Shown: piece after piece, positions 1 to 7,974 of the stretch | Layout of the letters: each line of letters begins with the position of its first letter | Position numbering within the stretch: the stretch's first letter is position 1 | Assembly (NCBI GenBank): GCA_004283105.1 | Contig: SHLN01000033.1 | Location: forward strand, 1 to 15,457 | Direction: 5' to 3' | DNA length: 15,457 nucleotides | Source: Acidimicrobiia bacterium | GTDB lineage: Bacteria > Actinomycetota > Acidimicrobiia > Spongiisociales > SHLN01 | The notes under the pieces: generated by a model | Databases searched by the model: none | What the model was told of the DNA's origin: nothing | What the model saw: the letters and a program-made list of their open reading frames with translations, nothing else | Position numbers and translations under genes: made by a program

Positions 1-17
1 CCCCGGCGCAGCCGGGG
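1..17. terminator. GC-rich hairpin, possible tatA terminator
   Basis: CCCCGGC-GCA-GCCGGGG forms a 7-bp perfect stem with a 3-nt loop. It lies about 100 nt beyond the stop of the leftward tatA, so it could end that transcript. Any T-run needed for an intrinsic terminator in the leftward direction would lie outside the window, and on the other strand the stem is followed by G residues. Calling it a terminator is therefore tentative. Confidence 0.4.
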
Positions 18-83
18 GGGAAGGTACCGCTGCCGGAACGAAGTGGAGGCAGGGGTAGGGGGGCTTGGCTCCCGGCGGTGGGA

Positions 84-115
84 AGCGAGGAGCGAGTAGC
101 GAGGAGCGAGCAGCG
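84..115. repeat. 14-bp tandem repeat of AGCGAGGAGCGAG(T/C)
   Basis: Two adjacent 14-bp units (84-97 and 98-111) differ at one base and are followed by the start of a third (AGCG). Each unit is itself built from AGCGAG-type steps. The repeat lies just past the tatA stop codon, outside coding sequence. I see no second locus in this window with the same unit. Confidence 0.7.
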
Positions 116-117
116 CT

Positions 118-303
118 CTAGCTCGCCGTGTCTTCGGACTCGTCGTCTTCAATGAGGCCCTCTTCGAGACCCTTCTGGAGTTCCTTGACCGATCCGCCGA
201 GCGAGCGCGCCAGTTCGGGCAGGCGCTTGGCGCCAAAGAGAACGAGCAAGACAACGAGAACGACGATGGCCTCGCCCCAGCCCAGTCCAATTGCAGCAAT
301 CAT
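118..303 (-). CDS. tatA: Sec-independent protein translocase subunit TatA (TatA/E family)
   Basis: Predicted 61-residue TatA/E protein, the pore-forming part of the twin-arginine system that exports folded proteins across the cytoplasmic membrane. One membrane helix (about residues 9-24) carries an acidic residue near its start (E11) and ends in the family's Phe-Gly hinge (F23-G24). It runs into the amphipathic helix AKRLPELARSLG (residues 25-36), the most conserved TatA segment. A short acidic tail follows (EDDESED). The protein is shorter than many actinobacterial TatA proteins, mainly because the tail is brief. The ATG at 303 is preceded by AGGGG (313-309) with a 5-nt spacer, one of only two good Shine-Dalgarno sites in the window. 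No tatB or tatC is visible nearby. TatA and TatE cannot be told apart from sequence this short, and TatB is less likely given the length. Confidence 0.92.
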   Translation of the reverse strand: MIAAIGLGWGEAIVVLVVLLVLFGAKRLPELARSLGGSVKELQKGLEEGLIEDDESEDTAS

Positions 304-308
304 GTGAA

Positions 309-333
309 CCCCTGGTCGTGTGGCCGAAGTGTA
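309..333 (-). promoter_or_regulatory. tatA -10 element and ribosome binding site
   Basis: On the minus strand TACACT (333-328) fits the actinobacterial -10 form TANNNT, which would place the transcript start near 321. AGGGG (313-309) then lies 5 nt before the ATG. No convincing -35 box is visible, so the promoter call is moderate while the Shine-Dalgarno call is good. Confidence 0.45.
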
Positions 334-425
334 GGCCTGGAGGCTGGCCTGTGGTCGGCGCCCATGCGTCGCCGAACAGGACTCCTCCGTGCCCTTTCTC
401 GACTGAGGAACCCTGCCGACACCGG

Positions 426-437
426 TACACTCGCTCG
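426..437 (+). promoter_or_regulatory. -10 element for a leaderless VOC transcript
   Basis: TACACT (426-431) is followed by exactly 6 nt and then the ATG at 438. That spacing puts the transcription start on the A of the ATG, as in leaderless genes common in actinobacteria. There is no Shine-Dalgarno before the ATG. No clear -35 box stands at the usual distance. Confidence 0.45.
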
Positions 438-827
438 ATGCCGCCCCGCCTCGATCTCATCGGACTCATCGTCCAGGACATGGCAAGAGCGCTCGCCTTC
501 TACCGTCGGCTCGGATTCGACATCCCCGCCGAGGCCGACACCGAGGGCCACGTGGAAGCCATGGCCGGAGGGCTTCGCATTGCCTGGGACACCGTCGAGG
601 TGATCCACAGTTTCGATCCCGGCTGGACCCCTCCGGTGGGCGGTCAGCGCCTCGGCCTGGCGTTCTTGTGCGACTCCCCCACCGAGGTCGATGCCCTCTA
701 CGCTGAACTCGTTGGCGACGGGTACGAGGGGCGGCTCGAACCGTGGGATGCGTTCTGGGGCCAGCGCTACGCAGTCGTCGAAGACCCGGACGGCAATCCT
801 GTCGACCTCTTCGCCTCCCTCGGCTAG
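438..827 (+). CDS. VOC (glyoxalase/bleomycin-resistance fold) family protein
   Basis: Predicted 129-residue single-domain protein of the vicinal oxygen chelate superfamily. The N-terminal beta-alpha unit (LIGLIVQDMARALAFYRRLG, residues 7-26) and the C-terminal EDPDGNPVDLF strand are family hallmarks, and the length is standard. The first beta strand lacks the usual metal-binding His, and I cannot identify a complete metal site, so it may be a binding or resistance protein rather than a glyoxalase I enzyme. Substrate unknown. The open frame extends upstream to 291, but 438 is chosen because the family N-terminus begins there and a -10 hexamer sits 6 nt before that ATG. It diverges from tatA and converges on the P450, sharing the last four bases. 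Confidence 0.85.
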   Translation: MPPRLDLIGLIVQDMARALAFYRRLGFDIPAEADTEGHVEAMAGGLRIAWDTVEVIHSFDPGWTPPVGGQRLGLAFLCDSPTEVDALYAELVGDGYEGRLEPWDAFWGQRYAVVEDPDGNPVDLFASLG

Positions 828-2167
828 GCCCGTCGAACAACACGGACGGGAAGGCCCCCCTGCGGCTTCATAGTCACTGCCAACGCCGGATGACGCGGCA
901 GGCGGGACATCGGCTCGAAGGTGAACCGGCTCGCCATCATCGCCAGCAGAAGAACACCCTCCATGGTCGCAAAATGGTTGCCGACGCACAGGTGGGGACC
1001 GGCCCCAAAGGGGAGCCAGGCGAACCGATCCCGGGCGGCGACTCGATCGGGAGTGAACCGCTCGGGATCGAATTGGTCGGGCCGCTCCCAGAAATCCGGG
1101 TGCCGGTGAACATTGTTCACCACGAGCAAGGCAATGGCGCCGGCTTCCACCTCGTGACCACCAAGTCTGGTGGGCTGCCGGGCGAATCGGCCGTTGACGG
1201 GTACCGGAGGGCGGTACCGGAGCGTCTCGTCGAACACCTTCCGGGCGAATGGCAGGTGCTCGACCCGGACCGTCTCGATGTCCACTCCGTCGACTTCCAG
1301 CTGGAGCCGCTGCTCAACCGCCCGGTGACGAATGAGCTCGTGCCATGCCCAGGCGAGCGCGTTGGCGGTCGTCTCGTGACCGGCTCCATAGACGGTGGCT
1401 ACCTCGTTGCGGATCTGCTCATCGCTGAGCCGGTGCCCGGTCTCTTCGTCGACGCTGTTGAGAAGCACGCCGAGCAAGTCGTCGCCTCCGTCGGCGCCGG
1501 CGCGGCGTTCGGCAATGGTCCGATAGATGAGCTCGTCGCGCACGCCCTGGGCCCGAACAAAACGACGAGCGGCCGGTGTCGGCCACGACAACGGGACGTT
1601 GACGAACGCTCGCGAACGACGAGCCGCATATTGAATCGATTCGTCGACGGCCTCGCCAATCCGATCGGCATCGGCCGCCACGTCCGACGAAAACATCGTC
1701 CGGCTGATGATGTCCTGGGTCACCCGCTTCATCTCCAGGAGCAGGTCGATCGTGGTTCCGGCAACAGCCGCCGCGTCGAGGCGATCCATCATCTGGCGGC
1801 CACAGTCGATCATCGTGCCGGCCATTGCCTCGACCCGGGGCCGGTGGAAGACCGGGTTGACGAGACGTCGCCTCCATTGCCACTCGTCTCCGTCGGTGGT
1901 GAGAACGCTGTCGTTGAGCACGAGACTGAGACCGAACGGGCTGCCGTTTGGCATCCGCTCGATGCGTCCCCATACGTCCCGACCTGCCACGAGGACCTCA
2001 TGCATGAGCGCCGGATGGGAGCACACCCAGAGATCGCGGCGACCCATCTTGATCCGGTAGAGGTCGCCGTGGTCCTTCCAGCCGCGCCGGAAGCCGCCGA
2101 GCTCGGAGCGGCGGAATCGCGGCACTCCGGCAACGGCCGCAAGGATGCTGGGTCCGGGCGCTGTCAC
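824..2167 (-). CDS. Cytochrome P450
   Basis: Predicted 447-residue heme-thiolate monooxygenase, soluble, with no membrane anchor. Signature elements appear in order: WxxxR in the C helix (W96-R100); the oxygen-activating I-helix AGHETT (262-267); ExxR of the K helix (E314-R317); PERF (368-371); and the heme loop FGAGPHLCVG with axial ligand C394. The layout resembles long-chain/BM3-like and CYP110/120-like bacterial P450s, but the substrate cannot be inferred. No ferredoxin or reductase gene is nearby, so electrons must come from elsewhere. The start is GTG at 2167 with no Shine-Dalgarno. A TACCCT hexamer lies 9 nt upstream inside a GGGTACCC palindrome. The gene begins 41 bp after the histidine kinase stop on the same strand, so co-transcription is plausible. 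Its stop and the VOC stop share CTAG. Confidence 0.95.
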   Translation of the reverse strand: MTAPGPSILAAVAGVPRFRRSELGGFRRGWKDHGDLYRIKMGRRDLWVCSHPALMHEVLVAGRDVWGRIERMPNGSPFGLSLVLNDSVLTTDGDEWQWRRRLVNPVFHRPRVEAMAGTMIDCGRQMMDRLDAAAVAGTTIDLLLEMKRVTQDIISRTMFSSDVAADADRIGEAVDESIQYAARRSRAFVNVPLSWPTPAARRFVRAQGVRDELIYRTIAERRAGADGGDDLLGVLLNSVDEETGHRLSDEQIRNEVATVYGAGHETTANALAWAWHELIRHRAVEQRLQLEVDGVDIETVRVEHLPFARKVFDETLRYRPPVPVNGRFARQPTRLGGHEVEAGAIALLVVNNVHRHPDFWERPDQFDPERFTPDRVAARDRFAWLPFGAGPHLCVGNHFATMEGVLLLAMMASRFTFEPMSRLPRHPALAVTMKPQGGLPVRVVRRA

Positions 2168-2177
2168 CGTAGGTCCA

Positions 2178-2185
2178 GGGTACCC
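2178..2185. promoter_or_regulatory. GGGTACCC palindrome upstream of the P450
   Basis: A perfect 8-bp palindrome in the 41-bp gap between the kinase and the P450. Its minus-strand half contains TACCCT, a possible -10 hexamer 9 nt before the GTG. The same octamer occurs twice more in the window, at 14816-14823 and 14975-14982, and all three copies are intergenic. An operator role is a guess. Confidence 0.3.
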
Positions 2186-2208
2186 GGGCGGTGGCGGAGG
2201 TATTAGCC

Positions 2209-5200
2209 CTAGGACTCGGGAATCGCCCCGCGGGACAACGCCACCAGCTCGGGCTCGACCCGATCCATCTCGTGCGTGAACCGGACGAAGGCACGCTGCG
2301 CCCCATCGACGTCGTCGGCACGGGCAAGGGTCACGATCTCCTGGCCGGCCTCGAAGGCTTCGGTGGCACCGAGTGTGCCCAGCTCACCCTTCAACCGATG
2401 GGCAACCTTGGCCGAGGTGGCCATGTCCGCCGCCTCGATAGCGGCTTTGAGCTCTTCGTACTGCTCCGCGTACCCGTCGAGAAAGATCTCGGTGACCTCC
2501 GCCAGCACCTCGGGGCTTCCCCCCATCCGCCCGAGCGCTCCCGCCACGTCGACAAGTGACCCGACCACCTCGGCCTCCCGGGCTGGTTCCTCTTCCTGTT
2601 CCTGTTCCTGCTCCTGTTCCTGAGCGTCCGCCTCGTCTGCGGACGCCGCATAGCTGACGAGCTGCTCGATGGTGGCGAACAGCTCCTCGGCCTGAAACGG
2701 CTTCGACAGATAGGCATCCATCCCCACCTCAATACACCGCTCCCGGTCGCCCTTCATGGCGTGGGCGGTGAGCGCGACGATGGGAATGTGCCCGCCCGTG
2801 AGCGCTTCTGCCTGGCGGATGGCAATGGTCGCCTCCATTCCATCCATCTCGGGCATCTGCACATCCATGAGGATGATGTCGTAGGCGTCTTTGTCGAGCG
2901 CTTGCACGGCCTCGAGCCCGTTCTCGACGGCCTTGACAGCATGTCCCCGTTTCTCAAGGAGACGCATGGCAAGCCTGCGGTTGGTAGGGCTGTCGTCGGC
3001 CAGGAGCACATTCACGCTCTGGCGCCGTTCTCGTATCCAGTGCCGGGTTACCAGCTCGCCCGGACTCACCGAGCCGGATCCAACGGCCCGGATCGCTTCC
3101 AGCAGTTCGCCCGCCTCGAATGGCTTCGTCAGGTAGCCGGCGGCGCCGATGTCTCGCAGCCGGGCTGCGTCACCGCGCTGACCGAGAGCCGATAGAACGA
3201 TGACGGGCAGCCCGGCGAACGCCTTGTGATCGAGCAGGCTCTCTGCGTAGCTGATGGCATCGCCCTGATGATCGATGACTGCCACCGCAGGCGCACGACC
3301 GGCCTCCTCGGCCTGAGCAAGGAGGGCATGGGCTTCGGCCGAGTCGGCGGCCGCCAGCGGATGCAGCTTGCCCTCGCGCAGGATGGCAACCAGGTTCCGC
3401 TTGGTGGCAGCCGTGTCGGAAACCACAAGCACGGTACGGTCGGTTGACCCCAGCGCTCCGGACCCCGCCAGCATGTCCTCATCGAGCTCTTCGAGCGGGA
3501 TGGTGAACGAGAAGATGCTCCCGGTGCCGGGTTCACTCGAGGCGGTCATGGCGCCACCCATGGCCCGGGCGATGTCTTTGGAGATGGACAACCCGAGACC
3601 GGTACCGCCGTAGCGACGGGTCATCGATCCATCCGCCTGCGAGAACGCTTCGAAGATCCGCTCGAGCTTGTCGGGCGATATCCCGATGCCGGTGTCGGCT
3701 ACCTCGAAGCGCAACATCGGCCGATCCCCGGCCACGACGTGGACACTCACCGTTACCGACCCGACGTTCGTGAACTTGATGGCGTTGCCGACGAGATTGA
3801 AGAGGATCTGGCGCAAGCGACCGGGATCGCCCATGGCGCCGTCCGGAACGTCGTCGTCGATGACGTAGGTGAGATCGAGGCCCTTCTCTGCCGCCTTGAC
3901 GGCCAGGGTGCGGACGGTGTCTTCGACGACATCGGCGAGGCTGAAGGCGATGCGCTCGAACTCGAGACGGCCCGCTTCGATCTTCGAGAGATCGAGTATG
4001 TCGTTGATGAGCGTGAGCAGGGAGTCGACGGCCGACTTGATCGTGCCGAGATACTCGCGCTGCTCGGCGGTCAGATCCGTGGAGAGCGACAGCTCGGTCA
4101 TGCCGACGATGGCGTTCATCGGGGTCCGGATCTCGTGACTCATGTTGGCCAGGAACTGGCTCTTGACGATCGTGGCAGCCTCGGCTTCGTCGCGCGCCTC
4201 CTCGAGGGCGGCTTCGAACGCCTTGCGTTCGGTGATATCACGAGAAGCGGCCTGGATCTCGATCACTTCCCCGGTGGTCGGATCGATGATGGTGCGACTC
4301 GTCGATTCCAGCCACAAGTAGGTGCCGTCCTTGCGGCGGGCCCGATAACTCACCGTCTGGATCTCAGGGACGTCGAGCATTGCCGCGTGGGCCGCCTGAG
4401 TGGCGACGAGGTCATCGGGATGGAAGAGATCATAGATATCGCGCCCGACCATCTCGTCCGGCATGTAGCCGAGAAGGGGCAGGGAGGCAGGCGAGGCGTA
4501 CAGGTAGGTGCCGTCGGGACGATGGCGCGAGATCAGGTCGGTTGAGTTCTCGGCCAGCAGGCGGAAACTGGCTTCGCTCTCGCGAAGAATCTCCTCGGCT
4601 CGCTTTCGAGCCGTTATGTCACGGGCGGTAATCAACCAGCCCCCGATCGTCGGATCATCGATGAGATTCGTGGCGGTCGCCTCCATATGGCGCCATGTCC
4701 CGTCCGCATGCCTTACGCGGTGTTCGGTGGGAGCACCGGTGTCTCCGGGCGCGATGCTCTCCGCCTCCTGCATGACGGCCGGTAGGTCCTCGGGATGGAG
4801 AAGCTCGAACATCGAGGTGCCGAGCAGATCGCCCACGTCGTAGCCGAGCATCGGCGTCGCCGACGGTGTCACAAACCGGAGGATGCCTTCGTCGTCGACC
4901 GTGTAGATGAGATCGGAAACCTGCTCGACGAGCACCTGGAACCGCTGCCGGGTCTCGGCCAGCGCCGACTCCATCTGCCTGCGATCCGTAAGGTCGGTGG
5001 CCACTCCGATGACACTCTCGGGACGCCCGTCGAATTCGCCGAACGGCCGGAGAGTGGTCGCAAACGAGCGTTCCCCCACGTCGATGAGATCGGTCACTGC
5101 CTGGCCGCTCAGCGCCTGGCGGAGCTGATCGACCATGCCCGGGCTCCTCGCGAAGAGATCGAACGCCGACCGGCCGACCGCCGAGGTCGGGTCGATGCCG

Positions 5201-6864
5201 AGGGCTTCGAGGCCGGCCCCGCTCGCCAGGGTGAGCACGCCCGCCCGGTCGACCATGAACAGGCTGATCGGGACCCCGCCCATCACCGTACGCAACCGTG
5301 CTTCTGTGGCCCGCAGCTCGGCTTCGACGGCCCGACGGTGTCGCTCCGAATTGTGCGCCTGGATGAGGTTGGCGCTGGTGGTGACGATGGGCCCGAGCTC
5401 TGCGGCCGTTGCGGCCGCGAATCCGCCCGGACGGTCGGCAAGCGCAAGGACGCCGAGCGTTTCGGAACCGATGCGAATGGGGAGGCCGAGGAAGGAGTCG
5501 AACTCAACGTCGAGCGCCTCGGCGTCGCGGGAGTTCAGGATTAGGTGCGAGTCGGGTGTCCGGATGACGCGCTCGAAGAGCTGGGCCATCGATGCCACCT
5601 CGGGCCGCGACGACGTCGCGGGCTCGCCGGTCCGGCGGGCAACCCGGCTGTGGAGCCGGATCCGTACCGGCTCTCCGACGCCGGACGACAACTCGGCCAG
5701 ATGCACGCGCTGACTGCCTGTGTGGGTCAGCACCGACTCGAGCAGCGATCCGTACACCTCTTCGATCCCGGAGCCGTTGATGAACTCGGCCTGCGCGTCG
5801 ACCACCGCCGCCATGAGGTCCCGGCTGCCGGCCAGTTCGGCCTGGGTCGCTTTCAACAGAGTGATGTCGTCGATGGTGACGATCACATTGGAGAGATCGC
5901 GTGGACCAAAGCGTGAAGTGGTCGACCAGTTGAGGATGCCGACGAACCGATGCCCGTCGAGACGCCTTCCCTGCACCTCGATCGAGATCTGATCGAGCCC
6001 CTCCCAGACGGCGATCAACTGCTCGACGAAGGACGGGAGCGTCTCCTCGCCGATGGTGGCTGCCGCCACCGGGCCGATCACGTCTTCCTTGTTTTCGGCT
6101 CCGATCAACGCGACGCCGGCCGAGTTGATGTCGACGACCTCGATGAGGCCGATGGCTTCCTGGAGAAGGTCCGGACTGGCGGCCAGATGCGAGCGTAGAT
6201 CCTGCACTCCGGCCCGCCGCAGGCCCTCGGCCCAGCTCTCAACCCGGCTGAAGTCCTCGCGCCACAGCGAGACCGGTGCGTTCTCGAACAAGTTCGCGTA
6301 GAGGCTGCCCGTCGAGCGCACATCGCGCGTCACACGCGTTATCACCAGGCGGGTCGCAGCGAAGAGGGCCACTTCGAACACAAGGGCGGTCGCCTCGTCG
6401 ACATGGTGCGAGGCGGGAAGATCGTAGGCAGAGACATGCCAAGAGAAGGCCGCCAACTGGACCAACCAGGCCGATCCGAGAACACCGAAGTAGACCATGA
6501 GACGCCGCCCCTCCCCGAATACGCTCGCCACCCCGAGGGCGGTCGCCGCCGCCAGCGGAAGCGCCACAGACTCAACCGAGCTCACGAGGAGGAGCCAGCC
6601 AAAGGGAATGAGCAGCAGCCCGGCGTTCACCAGTGGATCGAGCCGGTCATTCTGTAGCTGCCAAACACCGAACCCGGCATGCGCTGCGATCATCGCACTC
6701 AGAACAAACCACTGGCGATCGGCGCCCGCGACGGCCACCGCCAGCAGAACCACCGCCGTCATCACCGAGACGACGATCGAGACCTTGATGAACGGACCGG
6801 CAACGGCTCCGAGAGCGTCCGATGTGACAGGCCGTCGAGCGGCCTCAGGTTCTACGGTTTCCAC
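2209..6864 (-). CDS. Membrane hybrid sensor histidine kinase (PAS/GAF/PAS x3, HisKA, HATPase, REC, REC, HPt)
   Basis: Predicted 1551-residue sensor with an entire phosphorelay in one chain. About six membrane helices lie between residues 27 and 176. A divergent PAS (about 185-340), a GAF domain (about 355-505) and three PAS domains (about 520-630, 635-755, 760-880) follow. HisKA has NMSHEIRTP with phospho-acceptor H910. The ATPase shows the N box (N1023/N1027), DTGIG (from D1057) and GGTGLGLS (from 1086). REC1 (about 1143-1262) is atypical: D1150, D1198 and K1247 remain but the usual MP after the Asp is lost. REC2 is canonical, with D1290/D1291, D1334 in ILMDVQMP, T1366 and K1388. HPt carries H1489 in AHRLKGELGTLGA. 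An EQ-repeat linker joins REC2 to HPt. The GTG start directly follows a TGA in frame, so it cannot begin earlier, although the ribosome site is poor. No partner response regulator is visible, and the signal sensed is unknown. Confidence 0.95.
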   Translation of the reverse strand: METVEPEAARRPVTSDALGAVAGPFIKVSIVVSVMTAVVLLAVAVAGADRQWFVLSAMIAAHAGFGVWQLQNDRLDPLVNAGLLLIPFGWLLLVSSVESVALPLAAATALGVASVFGEGRRLMVYFGVLGSAWLVQLAAFSWHVSAYDLPASHHVDEATALVFEVALFAATRLVITRVTRDVRSTGSLYANLFENAPVSLWREDFSRVESWAEGLRRAGVQDLRSHLAASPDLLQEAIGLIEVVDINSAGVALIGAENKEDVIGPVAAATIGEETLPSFVEQLIAVWEGLDQISIEVQGRRLDGHRFVGILNWSTTSRFGPRDLSNVIVTIDDITLLKATQAELAGSRDLMAAVVDAQAEFINGSGIEEVYGSLLESVLTHTGSQRVHLAELSSGVGEPVRIRLHSRVARRTGEPATSSRPEVASMAQLFERVIRTPDSHLILNSRDAEALDVEFDSFLGLPIRIGSETLGVLALADRPGGFAAATAAELGPIVTTSANLIQAHNSERHRRAVEAELRATEARLRTVMGGVPISLFMVDRAGVLTLASGAGLEALGIDPTSAVGRSAFDLFARSPGMVDQLRQALSGQAVTDLIDVGERSFATTLRPFGEFDGRPESVIGVATDLTDRRQMESALAETRQRFQVLVEQVSDLIYTVDDEGILRFVTPSATPMLGYDVGDLLGTSMFELLHPEDLPAVMQEAESIAPGDTGAPTEHRVRHADGTWRHMEATATNLIDDPTIGGWLITARDITARKRAEEILRESEASFRLLAENSTDLISRHRPDGTYLYASPASLPLLGYMPDEMVGRDIYDLFHPDDLVATQAAHAAMLDVPEIQTVSYRARRKDGTYLWLESTSRTIIDPTTGEVIEIQAASRDITERKAFEAALEEARDEAEAATIVKSQFLANMSHEIRTPMNAIVGMTELSLSTDLTAEQREYLGTIKSAVDSLLTLINDILDLSKIEAGRLEFERIAFSLADVVEDTVRTLAVKAAEKGLDLTYVIDDDVPDGAMGDPGRLRQILFNLVGNAIKFTNVGSVTVSVHVVAGDRPMLRFEVADTGIGISPDKLERIFEAFSQADGSMTRRYGGTGLGLSISKDIARAMGGAMTASSEPGTGSIFSFTIPLEELDEDMLAGSGALGSTDRTVLVVSDTAATKRNLVAILREGKLHPLAAADSAEAHALLAQAEEAGRAPAVAVIDHQGDAISYAESLLDHKAFAGLPVIVLSALGQRGDAARLRDIGAAGYLTKPFEAGELLEAIRAVGSGSVSPGELVTRHWIRERRQSVNVLLADDSPTNRRLAMRLLEKRGHAVKAVENGLEAVQALDKDAYDIILMDVQMPEMDGMEATIAIRQAEALTGGHIPIVALTAHAMKGDRERCIEVGMDAYLSKPFQAEELFATIEQLVSYAASADEADAQEQEQEQEQEEEPAREAEVVGSLVDVAGALGRMGGSPEVLAEVTEIFLDGYAEQYEELKAAIEAADMATSAKVAHRLKGELGTLGATEAFEAGQEIVTLARADDVDGAQRAFVRFTHEMDRVEPELVALSRGAIPES
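2593..2622. repeat. Hexanucleotide microsatellite (TTCCTG, five units) inside the kinase gene
   Basis: Four perfect TTCCTG units and one variant (CTCCTG at 2611-2616) run head to tail. On the coding strand they encode alternating Gln-Glu between the second receiver and the HPt domain (about residues 1415-1424), followed by more Glu. The unit is two codons long, so gain or loss of units keeps the frame and changes only linker length. Confidence 0.85.
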
Positions 6865-6960
6865 TCACTATTTGTCGGTTGTTGCGGAGTGGCTCTTGAT
6901 CGGTCGACACCGAATTCTGTGGAACGCTCCAAGTGTTTCCGTGCTTGTCGTGTGATCGGG

Positions 6961-7971
6961 CTAGACCACGAACTGATCGAGCTCCGCCAGCAATGATTCC
7001 CGCCGGCCATTGGGGAGGAACGTTGCCTCGATCGAGTTGCGGGCTATCTGAGCGATGTCCCCCAGGCTGAGATCGAGTGCCTCGGCGACGGCGAGGTAGT
7101 TGTCGCCGATGTAGCCGCCGAAGTAAGCGGGATCGTCTGAGTTGACCGTGACCTTCACTCCCCGATCGAGCAGGCGCTTGAGATTGTGGTCGCCCATCAC
7201 ATCGAAGACCCGCAGCTTCACGTTCGAGAGCGGGCACATGGTGAGCGGAACACCGGCCTTCGCCACCCGGGCCAACAGGTCGTCGTCGTCCTCCAGGCGG
7301 ACGCCGTGGTCGATCCGTTCGGCGCCGAGCACGTCGAGAGCGCCTCGGATGTAGGCCGGGGGGCCCTCTTCGCCGGCATGGGCTACCCGATGCAGACCGA
7401 GATCCCCGGCCAGCTCAAAGGCTTCGGCGAACCGCTCGGGCGGGTTGCCGACCTCACTGGAATCGAGGCCCACGCCGACCAGATGATCGAGGTACGGACG
7501 GGCTGCCTCGAGTGTCTCGACGGCCTCCTCGCTCGAGAGGTGGCGCAGGAAGCAGAGAATGAGCGACGAGGTGATCCCGAGTCGCTCCTCCGCCTCTCGC
7601 TGGGCCCTGGCAAAGCCGTCCATGAACACCGAGAACCCGATGCCCCGCTCGGTATGGGTCTGCGGATCGAAGAAGATCTCAGCGTGGCGCACTCCATCGG
7701 CACTCGCCCGCTCGAGGTAGGCGGCCATGAGGTCGGCGAAGTCCTGCTCGGTGATGAGCACCGCCGCCCCCTGGTAGTAGATGTCGAGAAACGACTGCAG
7801 GTTGGTGAATTCGTAGGCGGCCCGCACCTCGTCAACGGACGAATACGGCAGGGCGACCTGGTTGCGCTCGGCCAGCTGGAACAGCAGCTCCGGCTCAAGC
7901 GTGCCTTCGATGTGCACGTGGAGCTCGGCCTTGGGGAGGTCTCGTATGAAGGCGTCCAGATCCATCCGCAT
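6961..7971 (-). CDS. Adenine deaminase, Aah1/adenosine-deaminase-like type
   Basis: Predicted 336-residue metal-dependent amidohydrolase of the adenosine deaminase fold, cytosolic. Zinc ligands are seen as LHVHIEG (H18, H20), HAGEE (H198) and NSDDP (D279), with catalytic E201 and H222 in RIDHG. Two signatures favour the fungal Aah1-like adenine deaminase branch over true adenosine deaminase: DSSEVGNPP (170-178), and HAGEEGPPAYI followed by ALDVLGAERIDHG. The likely reaction is adenine + water to hypoxanthine + ammonia in purine salvage. Databases often label this branch adenosine deaminase, so substrate preference should be treated as probable. The ATG at 7971 lies 3 bp after the galM stop, implying one transcript. 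An in-frame ATG two codons later is an equally good start, since neither has a clear Shine-Dalgarno. Confidence 0.88.
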   Translation of the reverse strand: MRMDLDAFIRDLPKAELHVHIEGTLEPELLFQLAERNQVALPYSSVDEVRAAYEFTNLQSFLDIYYQGAAVLITEQDFADLMAAYLERASADGVRHAEIFFDPQTHTERGIGFSVFMDGFARAQREAEERLGITSSLILCFLRHLSSEEAVETLEAARPYLDHLVGVGLDSSEVGNPPERFAEAFELAGDLGLHRVAHAGEEGPPAYIRGALDVLGAERIDHGVRLEDDDDLLARVAKAGVPLTMCPLSNVKLRVFDVMGDHNLKRLLDRGVKVTVNSDDPAYFGGYIGDNYLAVAEALDLSLGDIAQIARNSIEATFLPNGRRESLLAELDQFVV

Positions 7972-7974
7972 ACG

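Noticed and set aside
743..2206. Long plus-strand frame (487 codons) opposite the P450
   Set aside because: It is antisense to a P450 with every signature motif and has no recognisable domain. Long open shadows are expected in GC-rich DNA.
3739..4545. 268-codon plus-strand frame within the kinase gene
   Set aside because: It lies opposite the HisKA/ATPase and PAS coding region and has no domain of its own.
6865..6960. Possible promoter or RNA gene between adenine deaminase and the kinase
   Set aside because: Only a weak 5-bp inverted repeat (TCGGT-CGAC-ACCGA, 6900-6913) is visible. There is no tRNA-like fold and no convincing -35/-10 pair.
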